Below are positions 1-5,397 of a stretch of 6,737 nucleotides of DNA, in pieces (position 1 is the first letter of the stretch; every line of letters begins with the position of its first letter). Location of the stretch: the NCBI GenBank assembly GCA_001643475.1, contig LXTK01000106.1, positions 1 through 6,737 of the forward strand. Direction: 5' to 3'. Below the pieces are notes generated by a model that worked only from the letters and a program-made list of their open reading frames with translations, was not told the origin of the DNA and made no database searches. The position numbers were made by a program, and so were the translations under genes. This stretch comes from Proteobacteria bacterium SPGG2. Its GTDB lineage: Bacteria; Pseudomonadota; Gammaproteobacteria; Acidiferrobacterales; SPGG2.

Positions 1-57
1 AAGAGTCGAAGAGTCGAAATGCAGAACATTGAAGCCGGATAACACTCTTCCACTCTT
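1..57. repeat. Imperfect inverted repeat upstream of the corB-like gene
   Basis: Bases 1-14 (AAGAGTCGAAGAGT) and 44-57 (ACTCTTCCACTCTT) are reverse complements except for one central mismatch, giving a possible 14-bp stem with a 29-base loop. The left arm lies in a tandem pair of the octamer AAGAGTCG (1-8 and 9-16). No T-run follows the right arm, so it is not a standard intrinsic terminator. It could be an operator-like dyad, an mRNA hairpin, or chance. Frame 1 of bases 1-42 reads 13 sense codons and then TAA, so part of it could be the end of an upstream gene, but the fragment is too short to identify. The dyad is directly visible; its function is unknown. Confidence 0.5.
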
Positions 58-93
58 TAACCCTTTGACAGTTTGAGTAAGCATCTCTAAAAA

Positions 94-1395
94 ATGGGTG
101 ACTTGTTACCACTCGATCATTTCTGGTTACCGGGAGTGGTCGCCATGTTCTGTCTTGTTCTTGCATCGGGATTTTTTTCCGCCAGCGAGATCGGCATGAT
201 GGCGCTAAACCGCTATCGCCTGAAGCATCTTGCCGAGTCCGGCCATCGGGCGGCGCGTATTGCCCATAAACTCCTCGAACGGCCCGATCGCGTACTGGGC
301 GTTATCCTGCTTGGCAATAATTTCGCCAATCTAGCAGCCTCGGCCGTCACCACCATCATAGCCCTTAAAATATTCGGTGAAGCGTCAATCGCAGTCGCGA
401 CCGCCTTATTGACAATCACCATACTGATTTTTGCCGAAGTCGCACCCAAGACCATCGCCGCCATGCAACCCGAGCGAGTGGCTTTTCCCGCCGCCTACGT
501 GCTGCGCTTTTTGCTGAAGGTCTGTTACCCCATTATTTGGCTTATCAATCAGATTGTGAACCAGATGTTACGCCTACTTGGCGTGCCACTCGATAAGCGT
601 GGCGACCAAATCAGTACCGAGGAACTACGCTTGGCCGTCATGGACGCCGGCACGTTGATCCCGAAAACCCACCAGGCGATGTTGCTGGGTATTCTCGATC
701 TCGAAAAAATAACCGTCGAAGACGTCATGGTGCCGCGTGGCCAAATTCAGGGTATCGATTTCGACGATGACTGGGATGATATCTTGGCACAGCTCACACG
801 CAGTCGTTATACACGACTGGCGATTTATCGTGGCAGCCTGGAGAACGTTATCGGTATGATCCACATGCGCAAGGTTCTGAATGGACTGCGTGAAAACAAA
901 CTAAGCCGTGAAACCTTGATACAAAGTATGACTGAACCGTATTTCATTCCAGAAGGTACACCGTTGAATACTCAGCTTCTCAACTTCAAAAAAACAAAGC
1001 GGCGCATCGGCTTCGTGGTCGACGAATATGGCGACATTATGGGTCTCGTCACCCTCGATGAAATCTTGGAGGAAATCGTCGGAGACTTTTCGACCGAGGC
1101 AATTGGTAAGATCGAAGATATTCGCCCGCAAGCAGATGGTAGCTACCTTGTTAAAGGCGGCGCGAGCATTCGTGATTTGAATCGCAAGCTTGGTTGGGAA
1201 CTGCCAAGCGACGGCTCGCGCACCATCAATGGCCTAATCACCGAATACCTGGAAGATATCCCGGCACCCGGCACCAGCTTGATGTTGAACGGCTATCAAG
1301 TCGATGTCATGCGCACCCGCGGCACCGCGGTAGAGGTAGCGCGCATTCGTCCCTACGACAATCCTGTTGCCGCAGAAGAGGATTCCTCGTCCTAA
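94..1395 (+). CDS. corB: CorB/YfjD-like CNNM-family transporter (DUF21, two CBS, CorC_HlyC)
   Basis: Inner-membrane protein of 433 residues, the usual length for the HlyC/CorC (CNNM) family, linked to Mg2+ (and Co2+) transport, possibly Na+-dependent. Domain order is clear. A DUF21 membrane domain spans about residues 12-165, with the SGFFSASEIGMM segment (25-36), LLGNNFANLAAS (72-83) and the EVAPKT signature (115-120). A CBS pair follows at about 203-333, including EDVMVPR (209-215) and VVDEYGDIMGLVTLDEILEE (308-327). A C-terminal CorC_HlyC domain lies at about 348-420. ATG at 94 is chosen because it leaves a complete first membrane helix. An ATG at 145 has a better ribosome site (GGGAG, 132-136) but would truncate that helix. 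The Shine-Dalgarno before 94 is weak. In many gammaproteobacteria the yfjD/corB gene lies near ffh and ypjD; that cannot be checked here. The family call is sure; the transported ion is inferred from the family. Confidence 0.93.
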   Translation: MGDLLPLDHFWLPGVVAMFCLVLASGFFSASEIGMMALNRYRLKHLAESGHRAARIAHKLLERPDRVLGVILLGNNFANLAASAVTTIIALKIFGEASIAVATALLTITILIFAEVAPKTIAAMQPERVAFPAAYVLRFLLKVCYPIIWLINQIVNQMLRLLGVPLDKRGDQISTEELRLAVMDAGTLIPKTHQAMLLGILDLEKITVEDVMVPRGQIQGIDFDDDWDDILAQLTRSRYTRLAIYRGSLENVIGMIHMRKVLNGLRENKLSRETLIQSMTEPYFIPEGTPLNTQLLNFKKTKRRIGFVVDEYGDIMGLVTLDEILEEIVGDFSTEAIGKIEDIRPQADGSYLVKGGASIRDLNRKLGWELPSDGSRTINGLITEYLEDIPAPGTSLMLNGYQVDVMRTRGTAVEVARIRPYDNPVAAEEDSSS

Positions 1396-1409
1396 ACAAG
1401 GTGATTCGT

Positions 1410-1423
1410 TCTGCTGCAGCAGA
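1410..1423. repeat. Perfect 14-base palindrome (candidate operator or hairpin)
   Basis: TCTGCTGCAGCAGA equals its own reverse complement over all 14 bases; the flanking bases do not extend the symmetry. It lies about 90-105 bases upstream of the mrpE start and 15 bases after the corB-like stop. A dimeric regulator could bind such a site, but no regulator gene is in the window and a single copy proves nothing. The symmetry is visible; the role is a guess. Confidence 0.35.
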
Positions 1424-1462
1424 CAGCGTAGCTGCGATCTAGCATCGCGCGCACTCCCCCGG

Positions 1463-1468
1463 TATTAT
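1463..1468 (+). promoter_or_regulatory. Weak candidate -10 box for the mrp operon
   Basis: TATTAT matches the sigma-70 -10 consensus at five of six positions and would give a leader of roughly 40 bases before mrpE. No convincing -35 hexamer is found at 16-18 bases upstream (the sequence there reads near TAGCAT). It is listed because the operon needs a promoter and this gap is the only obvious place for one, unless it is transcribed through from the corB-like gene. Confidence 0.2.
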
Positions 1469-1515
1469 CACAGTACCTTCGTCAACAGCACGTTAACCTA
1501 ACAACAGGGGGCCCG

Positions 1516-1992
1516 TTGCCACACGCGATTAGCCTGGCATTCATCTGCTTCGCCCTATGGGTATTGCTCTCCGGTCATTATGACCCGCTGATGCTTGCTT
1601 TGGGGGTATTGTCGACCTTGATTGTCGTGGCAATAGCGGTGCGCATGGAGATCTCTAATCGCGAAGGGCAACCCGTCCACCTTCTCCCTATGATCCTGTC
1701 CTACTGGCCATGGCTTCTGTGGCAGATAGTTAAGGCAAATTTCGTGGTGGCACGCTGCATCTTGACGCCTTCCCTGCCCGTCAAACCAACCTTAATAAAG
1801 GTAAAGGCGTCTCAGAAAAGTCGGTTGGGCAAAGTCATTTATGCCAACTCCATAACGCTCACACCGGGAACCGTTTCGCTTGATATCAAAGGAAACGAAA
1901 TCGAGGTGCATGCGTTAACCCGCACCGCCGCCCAGGATCTGAAGCGCGGGCATATGGATCGTCGTGTCACAAAGTTTGTGGGGTCCGATTGA
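1516..1992 (+). CDS. mrpE: Na+/H+ antiporter subunit E (MrpE/MnhE)
   Basis: Small subunit of the Mrp monovalent cation/proton antiporter in the cytoplasmic membrane. The 158-residue length is typical of MnhE. The N-terminal half is hydrophobic, with helices at about 5-19 and 24-42 and a third around 58-80 that contains the family segment PWLLWQIVKANFVVA (65-79). A cytoplasmic C-terminal domain follows, with the hallmark YANSITLTPGTVSLDI (109-124) and VHALT (131-135). The start is TTG at 1516: it gives the expected family N-terminus, and AGGGGG at 1506-1511 lies just upstream (spacing 4). It is the first gene of the operon, and its stop overlaps the mrpF start by one base. MrpE is needed for full activity or assembly in studied systems rather than carrying the proton path itself. 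It is homologous to MbhA of archaeal membrane-bound hydrogenases. Confidence 0.93.
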   Translation: MPHAISLAFICFALWVLLSGHYDPLMLALGVLSTLIVVAIAVRMEISNREGQPVHLLPMILSYWPWLLWQIVKANFVVARCILTPSLPVKPTLIKVKASQKSRLGKVIYANSITLTPGTVSLDIKGNEIEVHALTRTAAQDLKRGHMDRRVTKFVGSD

Positions 1993-2282
1993 TGTTTGTG
2001 GCTGCGACAACTGCGATCTTGGTAACGATGGCGCTCGCGCTGATCCGAGCGCTGTTGGGACCGACCGTCTACGACCGCGTACTGGCGGTCAACATGTTCG
2101 GCACCAAGACCGTCTTGCTCATCGCGGTATTTGGATTTCTCACCGGGCGCCCGGATTTCCTGGATATCGCACTCGCCTACGCCCTCATAAACTTCATCGC
2201 CATCATCGCGGTTCTTAAGTTCTTTGAGTATGGCGACCTTGGACAATCGCGACCGAGCCGCGCAAGACGGGACCGGACATGA
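1992..2282 (+). CDS. mrpF: Na+/H+ antiporter subunit F (MrpF/MnhF)
   Basis: A 96-residue membrane protein with three predicted helices (about 3-20, 34-51 and 58-77), as expected for MrpF. Diagnostic segments are GPTVYDRVLAVNMFGTKT (23-40) and RPDFLDIALAYALINFIAI (53-71). MrpF is one of the small subunits near the proposed Na+ pathway in Mrp structures; it is homologous to MbhB. The ATG at 1992 overlaps the mrpE TGA by one base. A TTG directly before it (1989) would add one residue and give a four-base TTGA overlap, so the true start is uncertain by one codon. The C-terminal tail (85-96) is polar and rich in Arg, and its end overlaps mrpG. Confidence 0.93.
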   Translation: MFVAATTAILVTMALALIRALLGPTVYDRVLAVNMFGTKTVLLIAVFGFLTGRPDFLDIALAYALINFIAIIAVLKFFEYGDLGQSRPSRARRDRT

Positions 2283-2596
2283 CAATGGCGGCTATTGATG
2301 CGCTGAGCTGGGTTTGTCTGGTGACTGGCGGCTTCTTCGGCATTGTTGGCGGCATAGGGTTGTTACGCTTTCCCGATCTTTTTTCGCGTTTTCACGCTGC
2401 TGGTGTCACCGATACCTTGGGAGCCGGCCTGGTCCTAATCGGGTTGATGCTGCAAGCCGGTTGGTCGTTAATCACTATAAAGTTAGTACTGATTCTCGCC
2501 TTCGGCCTATTTACGAGTCCGACTGCCACCCATGCATTAGCTAAAGCCGCCTTGCGCGGTAAAGTAAAGCCGCTGCTGAGGAGAAAAGGCACCTAG
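2279..2596 (+). CDS. mrpG: Na+/H+ antiporter subunit G (MrpG/MnhG)
   Basis: A 105-residue membrane subunit with three helices (about 10-28, 46-60 and 64-79). It carries the MnhG/PhaG signatures GLLRFPDLFSRFHAAGVTDT (27-46) and SPTATHALAKAAL (80-92). It is homologous to MbhC. Together with E and F it forms the side of the antiporter complex that is shared with archaeal Mbh hydrogenases. The ATG at 2279 overlaps the mrpF stop (ATGA). A second ATG two codons later (2285) is also possible; the first is preferred because of the coupling. The tail is basic (about 94-103). Confidence 0.94.
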   Translation: MTMAAIDALSWVCLVTGGFFGIVGGIGLLRFPDLFSRFHAAGVTDTLGAGLVLIGLMLQAGWSLITIKLVLILAFGLFTSPTATHALAKAALRGKVKPLLRRKGT

Positions 2597-2598
2597 CC

Positions 2599-3150
2599 GT
2601 GGAACACCTGATTGTTATCGTTCTATTGAGTTTTCTAGCGATTACTGCGGTTGCCATCGTCATGTTGCATGACCTTGTTGCGGTCGTCATGTTGTTCGGC
2701 ATCTTCAGCCTTCTGTCCGCAGTCATTTTCCTAGTACTAGATGCGGTCGATGTGGCTTTCACCGAAGCAGCTGTCGGTGCGGGCATCTCCACCGTATTAA
2801 TGTTAGGTACGCTAGCACTCACGACACCTAAGGAGAAAACTTCGCCGCGCTTTGCACCGATTCCGTTGCTGGTTGTCATTATTACCGGGGCCGCGCTTGT
2901 TTACGGTACGCTAGACATGCCACGCTACGGTGATCCGACTGCCGCAATTCATCAACACGTGGCGCCCCGCTACCTAGAACGCGCACCGCGTGAAACCGGC
3001 ATACCCAACGTTGTCACGGCAGTACTCGCAAGCTACCGCGGCTACGACACGTTGGGCGAAGTCACTGTTATCTTCACTGCGGGTGTCGGCGTGATGTTGT
3101 TGCTTGGATCCCCTCGACGTCAAACTAAACGTAAACGTGGTAAGCGATGA
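2599..3150 (+). CDS. Stand-alone MrpA C-terminal domain protein (MbhD/DUF4040 + MbhE fusion)
   Basis: This 183-residue membrane protein corresponds to the C-terminal part of classical MrpA. Its N-terminal half is an MbhD/DUF4040 domain, with helices near 3-22, 27-46 and 54-73 and the hallmark DVAFTEAAVGAG (51-62), including Glu56. After a linker and a further helix (about 86-103), an MbhE-like domain has NVVTAVLASYRGYDTLGE (137-154), including Arg147 and Glu154, and a last helix at about 155-170. The two Glu residues match conserved membrane carboxylates of MrpA linked to ion transfer. The start is GTG at 2599, two bases after the mrpG stop, with AAGG (2586-2589) as a likely ribosome site. 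The tail (173-183) is strongly basic. Databases often name such proteins 'MnhB-related' or 'hydrogen gas-evolving membrane-bound hydrogenase subunit E'. No hydrogenase genes are visible here, so an antiporter role is preferred. Confidence 0.88.
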   Translation: MEHLIVIVLLSFLAITAVAIVMLHDLVAVVMLFGIFSLLSAVIFLVLDAVDVAFTEAAVGAGISTVLMLGTLALTTPKEKTSPRFAPIPLLVVIITGAALVYGTLDMPRYGDPTAAIHQHVAPRYLERAPRETGIPNVVTAVLASYRGYDTLGEVTVIFTAGVGVMLLLGSPRRQTKRKRGKR

Positions 3151-3566
3151 GACATCACCTTATCCTGCGAATTGTTGCCAAGTTACTTATCCCGCCGATC
3201 CTACTGTTTGCCCTATACGTGCAGTTCCACGGAGATTTCGGACCAGGGGGTGGTTTTCAGGCGGGCGTCATTTTTGGCGCCGGGTTTATTCTCTACGCCT
3301 TAATCTTCGGCGTGGAGACAGCAAAGAAAGTCGCACAACCAGAGATCGTGCGAGTAATGGTGGCAGTCGGTGTCTTACTCTATGGCGCAGTAGGGTTGGT
3401 TTCGCTGTTACTCGGTGGAAGCTATCTGGACTATAGCGTGCTTGCCCATGATCCGGTTCGTGGTCAACACCTGGGAATATTTATTATCGAACTCGGCGTT
3501 GGCATTACTGTCGCGGCCGTGATGATTACGATCTTCTTCACGTTTGCAAGTCGGGGTCGTTCGTAA
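3147..3566 (+). CDS. mrpB: Na+/H+ antiporter subunit B (MrpB/MnhB)
   Basis: A 139-residue protein with the MnhB domain. Four helices are apparent (about 8-26, 37-55, 69-88 and 110-132). The family hallmark HGDFGPGGGFQAG occupies residues 28-40, and the typical RGQHLGIFIIELGVGITV stretch lies near 104-121. It is a small membrane subunit of the Mrp complex, equivalent to MbhF and to the last part of fused MrpAB proteins in group 2 systems. The ATG at 3147 overlaps the previous stop (ATGA), so translation should be coupled to the MbhD/E gene, its structural partner in the complex. Length and motifs are normal. Confidence 0.95.
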   Translation: MRHHLILRIVAKLLIPPILLFALYVQFHGDFGPGGGFQAGVIFGAGFILYALIFGVETAKKVAQPEIVRVMVAVGVLLYGAVGLVSLLLGGSYLDYSVLAHDPVRGQHLGIFIIELGVGITVAAVMITIFFTFASRGRS

Positions 3567-3919
3567 TGGCGTGGCTCGGACTGTATAACTACTGGGTTGT
3601 AATCTTTCTGATGATGGCCGGCTTTTACGCGGTGATTACACGTGGCAATCTAGTAAAGAAAATTGTCGGCCTTAATCTGTTCCAGACATCAGTGTTCATC
3701 TTGTATATATCGATGAGCAAGGTGCAGGGTGGCACGGCACCCATCGTCGACAACGAATTCGCCATTTATTCTAATCCGTTACCACATGTTCTAATACTGA
3801 CGGCAATCGTTGTAGGCGTTGCAACCACCGCTCTTGGGCTAGCTTTAGTTGTGCGCATTAGAGAATCCTACGGCACCGTAGAAGAAGACGAAATCCACCA
3901 CCTGGATAAATCATTTTGA
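3566..3919 (+). CDS. mrpC: Na+/H+ antiporter subunit C (MrpC/MnhC, NuoK-like)
   Basis: A 117-residue, three-helix protein homologous to complex I NuoK and to MbhG. Visible family features are YNYWVVIFLMMAGFY (7-21), RGNLVKKIVGLNLFQTSVF (26-44) and NPLPHVLILTAIVVGVATTA (70-89). The tail is acidic (EEDE, 106-109). In Mrp structures MrpC lies between MrpD and the small subunits and helps link the ion paths. The ATG at 3566 overlaps the mrpB TAA by one base (TAATG); GGGG at 3553-3556 is a plausible ribosome site. Its stop overlaps the mrpD TTG start. Confidence 0.95.
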   Translation: MAWLGLYNYWVVIFLMMAGFYAVITRGNLVKKIVGLNLFQTSVFILYISMSKVQGGTAPIVDNEFAIYSNPLPHVLILTAIVVGVATTALGLALVVRIRESYGTVEEDEIHHLDKSF

Positions 3920-5397
3920 TCTCACAACATCTGCCGGCATTGCAGGTTGTTATTCCTCTGCTGACAGCCCCCGTATGCCTGTTATTCAATAACGCGCGGG
4001 TAGCTTGGATACTCAGCCTAGTGGCGAGCAGCGTGGCGCTGGTCATTGCAGCGCTGCTGCTTCAGCAGGTGCTGACCGTGGGTATACTGACGTACGAGAT
4101 CGGTGGGTGGGCGGCACCTTGGGGCATCGAATATCGAATTGATCCAGTAAACGCATTTGTACTACTGATAGTTGCGGCAATCGGGACTGTGGTGATGTCG
4201 TTTGCGCCGCGAAGTGTGGCAAGTGAAATCCCCGAACAACAAATAGCGCTGTTTTATGCTGCCTACCTGCTGTGCCTCGCTGGCTTGTTGGGAATCGCGG
4301 CTACCGGCGATGCCTTCAATCTGTTTGTGTTCCTCGAAATTTCGTCTCTATCTTCTTACGTCTTGATTAGTCTCGGCCGCGATCGCCGCGCCCTGACGGC
4401 GGCGTTTCAATACCTCATCATGGGTACCATCGGTGCCACGTTCATTCTAATAGGTGTCGGTTTGCTCTATATGATGACTGGTACACTTAACATGGCCGAC
4501 CTAGCAAAGCGCCTTCCGCTTGTCGCCGATACACGCACAGTAGCGGCCGCGCTGGCATTTCTCACCGTCGGTATCAGCCTCAAACTTGCGCTATTCCCCC
4601 TGCACTTGTGGCTGCCCAATGCCTACGCCTTTGCCCCATCCGTGGTCACGGCGTTTATCGCCGCCACTGGCACAAAAGTAGCAGTCTATATGCTGTTGCG
4701 TTTCCTGTTTACGGTATTCGGAGCCACATTATCGTTCGAAGCCGTACTCCTACCTACCATTCTATTGCCGTTATCGTTGGTGGCAGTGTTTAGTGCGTCC
4801 ATCGTTGCGATATTTCAAGACAACATAAAACGAATGCTCGCTTATTCGAGCGTTGCCCAGATTGGCTACATGATTCTCGGTCTCAGCTTCGTGTCCGTGA
4901 CGGGTCTGACCGCCTGCATTCTGCATCTCTTTAATCACGCGCTAATGAAAGGTGGACTCTTCCTTGCATTGGGCTGTGTTGTGTATCAGCTCGGCTCTGC
5001 AGACATCAGTAAGTTTGCGGGTCTCGGGCGCCGTATGCCCTGGACCTTTGCCGCCATTGTCGTCGGGGGTCTGAGTCTCATTGGCGTACCGCTCACGGTC
5101 GGTTTTATTAGTAAGTGGTATCTGGTGCTGGCTGCGCTTGAAAGTGGTCAATGGTGGGTGGCGGTATTGGTTCTGATCGGCTCGTTGTTGGCGGTCGTTT
5201 ATATGTGGCGCATCGTCGAAGTGGCCTTTTTTCAGCCCGCCCCCAGACAAGGATCGCAGCGCCGGGAGGCGCCGCTGTCGCTGCTACTACCAACTTGGGT
5301 ACTGATTGGCGCCAACATCTTCTTTGGCATCAATACTGATCTTACGGTGGGTGTTGCCCAACGTGCAGCTGTGTGGCTGCTCGGAGGGGCCTCGTGA
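3916..5397 (+). CDS. mrpD: Na+/H+ antiporter subunit D (MrpD/MnhD, NuoN/M-like)
   Basis: A 493-residue, about 14-helix member of the NuoL/M/N proton-pumping family, of normal MrpD length. The residues that form the proton path are present: Glu141 in TM5 (FLEISSLSSY), Lys223 in TM7 (SLKLALFPLHLWLPNAY), Lys254 in TM8 (TGTKVAVYM) and Lys345 in TM12 (NHALMKGGLF). The NIKRMLAYSSVAQIGYMILG stretch (303-322) is the family signature around TM10-11. The segment FAPSVVTAFIAATGTKV (239-255) is of the MrpD type and unlike NuoL/MrpA, which read PTPVSA there. The start is TTG at 3916, overlapping the mrpC stop (TTGA). It gives the usual family N-terminus (QHLPALQVVIPLL), although the upstream ribosome site is weak. 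It should carry out proton translocation coupled to Na+ export. It overlaps the next antiporter-like gene by four bases. Confidence 0.95.
   Translation: MISQHLPALQVVIPLLTAPVCLLFNNARVAWILSLVASSVALVIAALLLQQVLTVGILTYEIGGWAAPWGIEYRIDPVNAFVLLIVAAIGTVVMSFAPRSVASEIPEQQIALFYAAYLLCLAGLLGIAATGDAFNLFVFLEISSLSSYVLISLGRDRRALTAAFQYLIMGTIGATFILIGVGLLYMMTGTLNMADLAKRLPLVADTRTVAAALAFLTVGISLKLALFPLHLWLPNAYAFAPSVVTAFIAATGTKVAVYMLLRFLFTVFGATLSFEAVLLPTILLPLSLVAVFSASIVAIFQDNIKRMLAYSSVAQIGYMILGLSFVSVTGLTACILHLFNHALMKGGLFLALGCVVYQLGSADISKFAGLGRRMPWTFAAIVVGGLSLIGVPLTVGFISKWYLVLAALESGQWWVAVLVLIGSLLAVVYMWRIVEVAFFQPAPRQGSQRREAPLSLLLPTWVLIGANIFFGINTDLTVGVAQRAAVWLLGGAS
5383..5389 (+). promoter_or_regulatory. Strong ribosome binding site inside the end of mrpD
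   Basis: GGAGGGG lies four bases before the GTG at 5394. It is among the best Shine-Dalgarno matches in the window and decides the start of the second antiporter-like gene, which overlaps the mrpD stop as GTGA. The spacing is a little short. Confidence 0.6.

Larger units (their letters stand above)
1396..1515. other. Intergenic gap between corB-like gene and mrp operon
   Basis: This 120-base gap is the only real spacer between genes after position 94. It holds a perfect 14-base palindrome, TCTGCTGCAGCAGA (1410-1423), and a short GCGAT-ATCGC hairpin (1434-1438 with 1444-1448, 5-base loop). Neither is followed by a T-run, so no confident intrinsic terminator is seen. A TATTAT element (1463-1468) could be a -10 box. 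The purine run AGGGGG (1506-1511) precedes the mrpE start. Confidence 0.6.

Noticed and set aside
65..93. TTGACA (65-70) as a -35 box for the corB-like gene
   Set aside because: The hexamer is a perfect match, but the matching -10 position (88-93, TAAAAA) would lie directly against the ATG at 94, so transcription would start inside the gene. This makes it an unlikely promoter for the full protein.
145..1395. Alternative start of the corB-like gene at ATG 145
   Set aside because: It has a good ribosome site (GGGAG, 132-136), but it would remove most of the first transmembrane helix, which family members such as E. coli YfjD have in full.
1839..2285. 148-codon open frame on the - strand
   Set aside because: It lies wholly antisense to mrpE and mrpF, its translation is highly charged with no recognisable domain, and the + strand genes are certain.
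4041..4077. Inverted repeat GGTCA...TGACC with GC-rich inner arms inside mrpD
   Set aside because: It falls in codons for a Leu/Gln/Ala-rich helix, where repeated CTG/CAG codons produce such symmetry by chance.
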